Shown here: one piece after another, positions 1-5,657 of the stretch
Numbering within the stretch: position 1 is the first letter of the stretch
Layout of the letters: the number at the start of each line of letters is the position of its first letter
NCBI GenBank assembly: GCA_001781445.1
Contig: MFLB01000046.1
Coordinates: 30,327-37,176 of the forward strand
DNA: 6,850 nucleotides
DNA from: Candidatus Kaiserbacteria bacterium RIFCSPHIGHO2_01_FULL_58_22
Lineage (GTDB): Bacteria; Patescibacteriota; Minisyncoccia; Phycocordibacterales; UBA2100
Reading direction: 5' to 3'
Position numbers and translations under genes: made by a program
Notes under the pieces: model-generated
What the model was told of the DNA's origin: nothing
Databases searched by the model: none
Seen by the model: only the letters and a program-made list of their open reading frames with translations

Positions 1-188
1 GCGTCGGTGAGACGTTGCTCGACGGCGCCCGGCGCGAGCCGGGCGCCGTCGTAGCGGATCTCGACCAGCGTCCCGCCCGTGAAATCGGGTCCGAGATGCA
101 GGCCGAACGCGAAGATGGAACCAAGCGCGGCGAGAAGCGCGATGCCTGTTATCGCGAAGAATGCGTTCCTGTTGCGGATGATGAACAT
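1..188 (-). CDS. secF: Protein translocase subunit SecF, N-terminal part (cut by window edge)
   Basis: The first 62 codons of SecF, reading leftward out of the window. SecF pairs with SecD in the cytoplasmic membrane and uses the proton motive force to help pull secreted proteins through SecYEG. Visible are the short N-terminus MFIIRNR, one hydrophobic helix at about residues 10-30, and the family hallmark PDFTGGTLVEIRY straight after it (usual form GIDFTGGT). The start is the ATG at 188-186, six bases after the secD TAA stop. I see no Shine-Dalgarno sequence before it, so translation is probably coupled to secD. A 13-bp perfect hairpin lies within the coding sequence just after the hallmark motif. 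The rest of the protein, with the remaining membrane helices, lies outside the window. Identification is secure because of the motif and the secD neighbour. Confidence 0.93.
   Translation of the reverse strand, partial: MFIIRNRNAFFAITGIALLAALGSIFAFGLHLGPDFTGGTLVEIRYDGARLAPGAVEQRLTD
21..50 (-). repeat. Perfect 13-bp GC hairpin inside secF
   Basis: Positions 21-33 (GACGGCGCCCGGC) are exactly reverse-complementary to 38-50, with a four-base loop at 34-37. Twelve of the 13 pairs are G:C. The stretch is read as codons for DGARLAPGAV, about 46 codons into secF and just after the conserved periplasmic-entry motif. It would form a very stable mRNA hairpin. Whether it has a function (ribosome pausing, transcript stability) or follows from codon choice in GC-rich DNA cannot be told from sequence alone. 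Confidence 0.6.
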
Positions 189-194
189 AGCGCA

Positions 195-1571
195 TTAGCT
201 TCGGGCTTCGAGCTTCCCCGCCTGCGCCGAGGCTTCGGCGGACAGGGAGCTTCGAGCAAAAAGACCGGAACCAAAAAGGAATCGAGTAATGCCGACTTTC
301 GCGTCTATGCCGAGCGCGAGGAGGAAGGTGCGGGAGACGGTGATAGCGGTGAGCATGGAAACGAGGACGCCGAGCCCGAAGACGAGCGCGAAGCCTTTGA
401 TGAGCGAGGTGCCGAACCAAAAAAGGATGACGGCCGTTATCATGGATGAAATGTTCGAGTCGCGGATGGAAGGCCACGCCCGCGCAAAACCATCGCGTAT
501 CGCGTCCCCGGTGGATTTGCCGCCGCGCAGTTCTTCTTTCATGCGCTCGAATATGAGCACGTTGGCGTCGACCGCCATGCCGACGGAGAGAATGAACGCG
601 GCGATGCCCGCGGCGGTGAGCGTTACGGGGATCAGTTGGAAGAGCGCGAGCACGACTAGCACGTAGAGAAGAAGCGCGAGCACGGCAACGACGCCCGGCA
701 GACGGTACCAGAGGAACATGAAGAGCGCGACAAGAGCGACCCCCCAGAGCCCGGCGGCGACGCCCGCTTCCACGGCCTCCGCGCCGAGCGTGCCCGAAAC
801 CGTCTGCGTCGAGATGAGCTCGATCGGCACGGGGAGCGCGCCGTAATTGAGATTGCGCGCGAGCTCCTTCGCCTCTTCCGGCGTGAAATTGCCCGATATC
901 ACCGCCTTGCCGTCGTGGATGGGCTCGTTGATGACGGGGATCGAGATCGGCACACCGTCGAGGAACATGCCGAAATATCGGCCGACGTTCCCTCTCGTGA
1001 GATCGCCGAATATGCGCGTCCCTTCCGAATCGAACGTGAGCAAGACCACCGGCTCATTTGGAATGCCGCCGAGCGCCTGGTTGAACTCCAGCTGGGCGCT
1101 CTGCACGTCCTTCCCGGTGATGGCCGCCGGCTCGAAATACTGGTTCACGACCGACTCGGAGATGTCCGCCGGAGGGACGTCGCCTTTCAAAAGGCGGAAT
1201 TCCAAAACCGGCGTCTGACCGATGAGCTTGATCGCCTTCTGCGCATCGGTAACACCGGGCAACTCCACGATGAGCCGTTCCTCGGTCTGTCCCGCGAGCG
1301 TACCGCCGCGCTGTGTCTGCACGATTGGCTCGGAAACGCCGAAGAGATTGACGCGGCGCTCGATGGTGTCGCGCAGGCTCACCATCGAGTCGGCGACGTC
1401 GGTTGATCGTATCGCGTCCAGCTTCGCGCGGTAGACGAGCTGTGTGCCGCCCGAAAGATCGAGGCCAAGCTTGAAGGGACGCGAACCGCTCATCTGCGAT
1501 GAATACACGTACCATCCGATCCCGGCTCCGATAAGCAAAACCGCGAGTGCAACGAGCCGTCTTTGTAACAT
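195..1571 (-). CDS. secD: Protein translocase subunit SecD
   Basis: SecD, the partner of SecF in the proton-driven accessory complex of the Sec translocon in the cytoplasmic membrane. Residues 6-24 form the first membrane helix. GLDLSGGTQLVYR at 36-48 is the SecD D1 signature, and RRVNLFGVSEP at 72-82 and the LIVELPGV region at 100-107 are typical of the external P1 domain. Five more membrane helices follow at about 270-288, 292-313, 316-334, 374-390 and 394-416. GMAVDANVLIFERMKEE at 331-347 contains the conserved membrane aspartate (Asp335 in VDANV) linked to proton transfer in studied homologues. At 458 residues it is at the short end of the family; the P1 region looks compact. An in-frame TAA lies three codons upstream of the ATG and no GTG or TTG intervenes, so this start is fixed. 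No ribosome binding site precedes it; see the promoter at 1580-1608. SecF follows after six bases. Confidence 0.97.
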   Translation of the reverse strand: MLQRRLVALAVLLIGAGIGWYVYSSQMSGSRPFKLGLDLSGGTQLVYRAKLDAIRSTDVADSMVSLRDTIERRVNLFGVSEPIVQTQRGGTLAGQTEERLIVELPGVTDAQKAIKLIGQTPVLEFRLLKGDVPPADISESVVNQYFEPAAITGKDVQSAQLEFNQALGGIPNEPVVLLTFDSEGTRIFGDLTRGNVGRYFGMFLDGVPISIPVINEPIHDGKAVISGNFTPEEAKELARNLNYGALPVPIELISTQTVSGTLGAEAVEAGVAAGLWGVALVALFMFLWYRLPGVVAVLALLLYVLVVLALFQLIPVTLTAAGIAAFILSVGMAVDANVLIFERMKEELRGGKSTGDAIRDGFARAWPSIRDSNISSMITAVILFWFGTSLIKGFALVFGLGVLVSMLTAITVSRTFLLALGIDAKVGITRFLFGSGLFARSSLSAEASAQAGKLEARS

Positions 1572-1579
1572 TGGCGCTT

Positions 1580-1608
1580 AGTATACGTCTCGAATCGCAC
1601 TCCGCAAT
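1580..1608 (-). promoter_or_regulatory. Probable secDF promoter giving a leaderless transcript
   Basis: On the minus strand there is a -10 box TATACT at 1585-1580 (5 of 6 to consensus), with a weak -35 candidate ATTGCG at 1608-1603 or TTGCGG at 1607-1602, giving 17- or 16-base spacing. A start about seven bases after the -10 box falls near 1573, two bases from the secD ATG at 1571. With no Shine-Dalgarno sequence and an in-frame stop just upstream, this suggests a leaderless or nearly leaderless mRNA. The -10 box is well placed; the -35 match is poor. Confidence 0.45.
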
Positions 1609-1647
1609 CAAGAAATGAGAAGCTGTGAAATGTAGAGCATCTTTATC

Positions 1648-1691
1648 AAAACGCTATGGCGTGAACCTGGGGCTGGTCACGACATAGCGTT
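1648..1691 (-). terminator. Inverted repeat, probable terminator of the minus-strand glycan operon
   Basis: AACGCTATG at 1650-1658 is perfectly reverse-complementary to 1683-1691. After one mismatch, CGTGA at 1660-1664 pairs with 1677-1681, giving 14 of 15 pairs around a 12-base centre. It lies 27 bases past the stop of the racemase-like gene. Reading leftward, the stem runs into TTTT (two of the four T in the stem) and then GATAAAG, a weak U-tract. On the plus strand no T run follows, so it suits the minus direction better. It separates the upstream operon from the secDF promoter. It could also be a processing site or a protein-binding palindrome. Confidence 0.5.
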
Positions 1692-1717
1692 AGCTTTCGT
1701 GGCTGCGGGAGCTGGAG

Positions 1718-2521
1718 TTATATAGTTGCTGCTTCAACGTTTGTATCAAGGTCGAGGACGGACAGAATGTGTTTTAGATCTGCTTCTCTTCCCCCCGTTG
1801 CGAGTATCCGCAAAGAACCCGGCCCCGAAGAAACTATATCTGTGTCTGTCAGTGCTCGTTCTACTTCAGTAGCAACTTCCGCTGCAGGATCAAGAAATGT
1901 TATCTGCGGACAAGCGCGTTCAAAGTATTCTCGCAGAAATGGCAGGTGAGTACTGGACAATGTCATCACGTCTATCAAAGAGTCTCCGGCAAGAATGGGC
2001 TCTAGAATAACCGCTACGGTCGTTGTGGTTTTCGGTTTGTCGTTCTTGAACGTTCCGGACTCCACAAGAGCAACGAGGTCGGAGGCGTTCACTTTGTGAA
2101 TGATCGCATTGTCAATATTTTTGCTGTTGATATATCGCTCGATTTCCAAACTCTCGACCATCCCCTTCGTGCCGAGAATCGCGATGTGTTTGGTCTTGGA
2201 TATTTCGACCGCATGTTCGATGGAAGGAAAGATGCCGATGAGATTTGTTGAATGATCTCGCCTGACTTCATCCAGCACCTGTACGGACGGCGTATTTGAA
2301 GCGACCACTATCAGTTTAGGTTTGTAGTTATTTTCGAGCCAAGAAATCGTCCTATTAACAATCGCTAGTAATTCCTCTCGGCTCTTATTCCCGTACGGAA
2401 AGTTTGCGCGATCCGCCAGATAGATTATGTTCTCATTCGATAACTTCTTTTGGAGTACGCGGATTATCGAATAGCTTCCGACGCCGGAATCAAAAACCGC
2501 GATTGGAGAATTGTTTTCCAT
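1718..2521 (-). CDS. Glutamate racemase homologue lacking both catalytic cysteines
   Basis: A full-length member of the Asp/Glu racemase family closest to glutamate racemase (MurI), which makes D-glutamate for peptidoglycan. Conserved blocks are in order: IAVFDSGVG at 7-15, YLADRANFPYG at 34-44, VVASNTPSV at 72-80, LGTKGMVES at 116-124, the LVALVESG region with Glu154, and LSSTHLPFL at 188-196. In typical MurI the third and last blocks read CNTAS and LGCTH, and those two cysteines are the acid/base pair that moves the alpha proton. Here they are Ser75 (TCA) and Ser190 (AGT); the only cysteine left is Cys204. Asp11, Ser12, Glu154 and His192 are kept. The length of 267 aa is normal and there is no frameshift, so this is not an ordinary decayed gene. 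It is last in the four-gene operon, seven bases after folD, with a Shine-Dalgarno sequence in the end of folD. G+C is about 38-52% in sampled 60-base stretches against about 62% in folD, which suggests separate ancestry. Normal racemase activity is doubtful. Confidence 0.85.
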   Translation of the reverse strand: MENNSPIAVFDSGVGSYSIIRVLQKKLSNENIIYLADRANFPYGNKSREELLAIVNRTISWLENNYKPKLIVVASNTPSVQVLDEVRRDHSTNLIGIFPSIEHAVEISKTKHIAILGTKGMVESLEIERYINSKNIDNAIIHKVNASDLVALVESGTFKNDKPKTTTTVAVILEPILAGDSLIDVMTLSSTHLPFLREYFERACPQITFLDPAAEVATEVERALTDTDIVSSGPGSLRILATGGREADLKHILSVLDLDTNVEAATI

Positions 2522-2528
2522 CGTTCTG

Positions 2529-3329
2529 TCACTTCCTCGATAGTAAATCGAGCAGATTTTTGAATATCATCGCGACGGCGACTGGACCGACGCCGCCGGG
2601 GACGGGAGTGAATACGGAGGCGACTGCGGCACACGCAGGATCTATGTCGCCGATTATCTTTTTATTCAGCTCGCTCGTGCCGGCATCTATCAAGGCGACG
2701 CCTTGCTTGAGGTGTTCTGGTTTGATGAAGCCAGGATTTCCTGCACCAGAAACGATGATGTCCGCCTCCTTGAGGTCTTCTATAGAACCTTCTTCGAGGG
2801 AAAATACCGAGACGTTGGCGCCGAGGCTTCGCAGGAGCCACGCGGAGGGCTTCCCTACGAGCCGGCCCGCGCCCACGACAACTGTTCGCGCTCCCGCCGT
2901 TTCTATTCCCGCCCTTTTCAGTATTTCCACAACCGCAAGGGCAACTGGAGCATGCACGAGTCGTTCTTCTTCCGCTACTCTCGGATTCAGCGCGTCCACG
3001 TCTTTCTCGTTCGGGACGGCCGCGAGAACCTCGTTCGCGTCAACACCCTGCGGGAGCGGCAACTGAACGATGACGGCGTCCGTGTTCGCGACCATCCGGT
3101 TCACGGCCTGCTGTATCTTTCCAGCGTCGCTTTTGTCCGACACGTTGATGCGAACCATCTCGACGCCCAAGCGCTCCGCGCTCCGCGTCTTGATGCGGAC
3201 GAACGATTCGATGACAGGGTGCGCGCCTACGACGACGATGCCGAGCTTCGGCTTCTTCGAGAGCGACGCGAACTTCGGCGCAAGATCGGAATAGATGTCT
3301 TCCGCGATAGCTTTTCCATCGATTATCAT
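2529..3329 (-). CDS. folD: Divergent FolD (methylenetetrahydrofolate dehydrogenase/cyclohydrolase family)
   Basis: FolD interconverts 5,10-methylene-, methenyl- and 10-formyl-tetrahydrofolate with NADP in the cytoplasm, supplying one-carbon units. Supporting motifs are SFVRIKTR at 42-49 (usual S-Y-V-x-x-K, with the catalytic lysine at Lys47), VQLPLPQGVD at 88-97, EKDVDALNP at 108-116, GRLVGKP at 155-161 in the nucleotide-binding fold, ADIIVSGAGNPGFI at 189-202 and the C-terminal signature FTPVPGGVGP at 240-249. Differences from well-studied FolD: the active-site tyrosine is Phe43, the PCTP block before the NADP domain reads VHAPVALA at 125-132, and GRSxxVG reads GAGRLVG. At 266 aa it is about 20 residues shorter than usual. 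Lysine 47 and Gln89 remain, so some folate chemistry is plausible, but one of the two activities may be weakened. It starts three bases after the epimerase stop, with GGGAG 11 bases upstream, and is followed seven bases later by the racemase-like gene. Confidence 0.88.
   Translation of the reverse strand: MIIDGKAIAEDIYSDLAPKFASLSKKPKLGIVVVGAHPVIESFVRIKTRSAERLGVEMVRINVSDKSDAGKIQQAVNRMVANTDAVIVQLPLPQGVDANEVLAAVPNEKDVDALNPRVAEEERLVHAPVALAVVEILKRAGIETAGARTVVVGAGRLVGKPSAWLLRSLGANVSVFSLEEGSIEDLKEADIIVSGAGNPGFIKPEHLKQGVALIDAGTSELNKKIIGDIDPACAAVASVFTPVPGGVGPVAVAMIFKNLLDLLSRK
2532..2538 (-). promoter_or_regulatory. Shine-Dalgarno site for the racemase-like gene
   Basis: GAGGAAG on the minus strand, ten bases before the ATG at 2521-2519 and inside the last codon and 3' end of folD just before its TGA. 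It supports this start and indicates the gene is translated from the folD message. It is one of the few clear ribosome binding sites in the window. Confidence 0.6.
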
Positions 3330-3332
3330 GCT

Positions 3333-4241
3333 CTATTCTACTCCCATTTCCTTCTTTAATTCAGCGATTCCCTCATCGATCCTGATTCTCGGCTCCCAGC
3401 CCAAAAGCTCCCGGGCCTTGCGATTGTCGGCGCGCGTGTCGTGCGGCTCGAGGCGCGGCTCGATGTGAACCGACGGCCCTTCTATCAAACCGGCGATAGT
3501 ATTCACCGAGACGTTGTTTCCCGCCCCGATGTTGACGACCTCCCCCTTTCCCACCTTCGGACTCTCGGCCGCGAGAAGGTTCGCCCGGACGACGTCGGAG
3601 ACATGCGTGAAATCGCGGGTCTGTGTGCCGTCGCCCGTGATGGTGAGGGGTTTCCCCTCCACGCGCTGTTTGAGGAATTTGCCGATGACGAGCGCGTAGG
3701 CGCCCTCCGGATCGAAGCGCGGGCCATAGACGTTGAAGTAGCGGAGGCTGACGGTCGGTAGGCCGTACACGCCGCTCCACATACGGCAGAGGAGCTCGCC
3801 GACGTGCTTTTGAAGGCCGTACGGACTCTTTGGCATCGGCGGCAGGTCTTCCGAGAGCGGAAGTATAGCCTGGTCGCCGTAGGCCGAGCTCGACGCGGCG
3901 TACACGAGGCGCTTCACGCCGCCGAGGTGCGCCGCCCGGAGCACGTTGATGGTGCCCATGATGTTCACCGAGGAGGTGTCCAGCGGATGTTCGATCGAGA
4001 ATTGCACGCGCGGGAGCGCGGCTTCGTGGAAAACGAGCTCCGCGCCTTCGAGGATAGGCGCGAGCGTGTCGTACTCGCGGATGTCCTCTTCGTGGTACGT
4101 CGCCCGCGGATTCGTCCTCTCGTCAAATCGGCCCGCGGCGTAGTTGTCGATGACATGCACTTCATCGCCACGCCCTACAAGAGCGTCGACGATATGCGAA
4201 CCAATAAATCCAGCTCCACCCGTTACAACGACTTTTGCCAT
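3333..4241 (-). CDS. NAD-dependent sugar-nucleotide epimerase/dehydratase (UDP-hexose 4-epimerase type)
   Basis: An extended short-chain dehydrogenase/reductase acting on a nucleotide sugar in the cytoplasm. The N-terminal Rossmann fold carries TGGAGFIGSH at 7-16 and an acidic residue after the second strand (Asp32 in VIDNYAAG), which favours NAD over NADP. AASSSAYG at 115-122 holds the catalytic serine/threonine region, and Tyr141 and Lys145 (YGLQK) form the YxxxK pair. LRYFNVYGPR at 166-175, ITGDGTQTRDF at 201-211 and the C-terminal NRKARELLGWEP segment at 273-284 are typical of the GalE/WbpP-like branch. The 302-aa length is normal. The RYFNVYGPR-x-DPEGAY stretch resembles UDP-GlcNAc 4-epimerases, but the substrate cannot be set from sequence alone; UDP-glucose, UDP-GlcNAc or a uronic acid form are all possible. 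The ATG lies one base after the TGA of the sugar transferase gene, so the two are translationally coupled. It presumably makes a sugar donor for the glycan started by that enzyme. Confidence 0.92.
   Translation of the reverse strand: MAKVVVTGGAGFIGSHIVDALVGRGDEVHVIDNYAAGRFDERTNPRATYHEEDIREYDTLAPILEGAELVFHEAALPRVQFSIEHPLDTSSVNIMGTINVLRAAHLGGVKRLVYAASSSAYGDQAILPLSEDLPPMPKSPYGLQKHVGELLCRMWSGVYGLPTVSLRYFNVYGPRFDPEGAYALVIGKFLKQRVEGKPLTITGDGTQTRDFTHVSDVVRANLLAAESPKVGKGEVVNIGAGNNVSVNTIAGLIEGPSVHIEPRLEPHDTRADNRKARELLGWEPRIRIDEGIAELKKEMGVE
3341..3345 (-). promoter_or_regulatory. Shine-Dalgarno site for folD
   Basis: GGGAG on the minus strand, 11 bases before the folD ATG at 3329-3327, lying in the last codons of the epimerase gene. 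It supports the chosen folD start and co-translation from the operon message. Confidence 0.5.
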
Positions 4242-4242
4242 A

Positions 4243-5619
4243 TCATGATCCGCGTGCAGTTAGCATTATGCGTATTGTCTGAAGGATAATAAATAAATCG
4301 AGCAAAAGCGAGCGGCGCTTGAGGTAGTACAGGTCGTAGGAGAGCTTGGCCTTCGTTTCCGCGATATCGGTGCCGTGGTGCGGGTGCATGTCGTGCTTGA
4401 GCTGCGCCCAGCCGGTGAGCCCGGGCGTTATGAGGTGGCGCGCGTTGTAGTATGGGATTTTCGCGCTGTACTCGCGCGCGAGCGAGGGAAATTCCGGCCG
4501 CGGGCCCACGATAGAGAGATCGCCCTTGAGGACGTTCCACAGCTGGGGAAGCTCGTCGAGACGCGAATTGCGCAAGAACCTCCCGACGCGCGTTACTTTC
4601 AGCGCGGTCCGCCCGCCCGCGCCGTACTCGCCGCGGTCGTTCCCCGTCATCGAGCGGAACTTGACCAACGTGATCGGCTCCTCGAAGCGGCCCACGCGCA
4701 CCTGATCGATGAAGACGGGCCCGCCGTCGTCGAGCTTGATGGCGAGCGCGACAAGGGGGTACGCCGCGAGCGACACGAGCCCGAGGATGACCGCGCCGGC
4801 CACGTCGACGATCCTTTTAACGAACGCGTAGGCTCGCGAGGAGTTCAGGCTCGCGAGTACCCATTCATACCTGACGAGGGAAAGCGGAACCCTGTCGAAC
4901 ACTTCCTGATACAGCTCCACGATGTCTACGATCACGAAACGTTTCTTGCGGAATGCGGCGTCGTAGATGATCGGACGCGCGGCTTCGAACGCCTTGTCGG
5001 AAAAATCGACAACGAGGAACGTCATGTCGTCTTCCGCCGCTAGCCGGCACGCCCGCTCTATCACCTCGTGGGGCGGCACGCGGGCGGTGTCGATGACGTG
5101 CGCGAATTCGAACGGGTAGCGCATATCATTGGCCACTTCTTCCGCAAGCGCACGCGCGTCCGGCCCCGAGGCGACCAGCACTCCCCTCGGCTTGCGCCCG
5201 GCCAAAAGCGTCGGAAGGCGGGTGAAAACGGAAACGCGCCAGAGGTAGATGAGCGCGAACGAAACGAGGAGATAGAGAACGAGGATGGTTTTCGGGGCGA
5301 GGCCGAACGCGGGTATGAAGAAGAAAAACAGAGCCGCCAGAAGTACGTTGACGATCTGCGTGTAGAAGATCGCGAGTGGAAGCCTGCTCCGGAACAGCCG
5401 CGTATGCCTTCCGTAGAGACCCGCGAGAAAAAATACGGCGATCCATGCGACGAAAAGGAGCGCGAACGGCACGAGGTGCCGCGCGTACAGCTCGACGCTC
5501 GGGAGTTCGAGGTAGCGGAGAGCGAGCGTCGCCCAGAGCGAAAGCCCGAAAACACCCGCGTCGCCGATGAGTAGGACAAGGTACTCTTGTTTCGGGACAA
5601 GCGTCATTGGTGGTATCAT
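4243..5619 (-). CDS. Polyprenyl-phosphate sugar-1-phosphate transferase (WcaJ/WbaP-type initiating enzyme)
   Basis: A membrane enzyme that moves a sugar-1-phosphate from a nucleotide sugar to polyprenyl phosphate, the first step of exopolysaccharide, capsule or O-antigen repeat synthesis. Four N-terminal helices (about 13-35, 48-70, 84-105, 109-128) are followed by a soluble nucleotide-fold-like domain (about 144-260), a re-entrant or membrane helix at 271-293 and the C-terminal bacterial sugar transferase domain. That domain shows KRIVD at 268-272, GGPVFIDQVRVGR at 299-311, KFRSM at 320-324, the catalytic Asp-Glu pair in RLDELPQLWNVLKGD at 353-367, SIVGPRPE at 369-376 and TPGLTGWAQ at 398-406. 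The 458-aa length is normal for the four-helix class. The annotated start is ATG at 5619; a second in-frame ATG (Met5, at 5607) is equally possible, since neither has a Shine-Dalgarno sequence. It is the first gene of the four-gene minus-strand operon. The sugar is not predictable. Confidence 0.95.
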   Translation of the reverse strand: MIPPMTLVPKQEYLVLLIGDAGVFGLSLWATLALRYLELPSVELYARHLVPFALLFVAWIAVFFLAGLYGRHTRLFRSRLPLAIFYTQIVNVLLAALFFFFIPAFGLAPKTILVLYLLVSFALIYLWRVSVFTRLPTLLAGRKPRGVLVASGPDARALAEEVANDMRYPFEFAHVIDTARVPPHEVIERACRLAAEDDMTFLVVDFSDKAFEAARPIIYDAAFRKKRFVIVDIVELYQEVFDRVPLSLVRYEWVLASLNSSRAYAFVKRIVDVAGAVILGLVSLAAYPLVALAIKLDDGGPVFIDQVRVGRFEEPITLVKFRSMTGNDRGEYGAGGRTALKVTRVGRFLRNSRLDELPQLWNVLKGDLSIVGPRPEFPSLAREYSAKIPYYNARHLITPGLTGWAQLKHDMHPHHGTDIAETKAKLSYDLYYLKRRSLLLDLFIILQTIRIMLTARGS

Positions 5620-5657
5620 GACATTAAATTTGGCTTAAAACAAGGTCCGAAATTGGT
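5620..5657. promoter_or_regulatory. AT-rich divergent promoter region of the glycan locus
   Basis: A 38-base spacer between two divergent starts, with an AT-rich core at 5623-5640 in otherwise GC-rich DNA. Toward the operon a candidate -10 TTTAAT (5628-5623, 5 of 6) with a weak -35 TTCGGA (5651-5646, spacing 17) would start transcription near 5616, leaving a few bases before the Met5 ATG at 5607 or none before the ATG at 5619. Toward the glycosyltransferase the best -10 candidate is TTAAAT at 5624-5629, with no convincing -35. That the promoters for both units overlap here is inferred mainly from gene layout. Confidence 0.4.

Noticed and set aside
15..449. 144-codon plus-strand frame across the secD/secF junction
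   Set aside because: Antisense to the clear SecD C-terminus and SecF start; composition is nearly all charged residues typical of a reversed membrane-protein frame.
1054..1611. 185-codon minus-strand frame overlapping secD and starting upstream of it
   Set aside because: It is out of frame with SecD, arginine-rich and lacks motifs; the secD frame explains the DNA fully.
1572..1717. Possible small RNA or riboswitch in the gap before secD
   Set aside because: The only strong structure is the 1650-1691 stem, better explained as the terminator of the upstream operon. The predicted secD transcript starts after it, so it is not in the secD leader.
2404..3359. Two overlapping open frames of about 220 codons on the plus strand (2404-3066 and 2703-3359)
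   Set aside because: They lie antisense to folD and the start of the racemase-like gene, overlap each other, are low-complexity (Ser/Thr/Ala- or Arg-rich) and have no ribosome binding site or recognizable domain.
3579..3589. AGGTTCGCC, matching part of the inner arm of the 6637-6801 element, within the epimerase gene
   Set aside because: Nine bases only, in a conserved coding region with no surrounding similarity; treated as chance.
4375..5043. 222-codon open frame on the plus strand
   Set aside because: Antisense to the sugar transferase domain, whose motifs are unmistakable on the other strand. The peptide is arginine- and charge-rich without any family motif, as expected of a shadow frame in GC-rich DNA.
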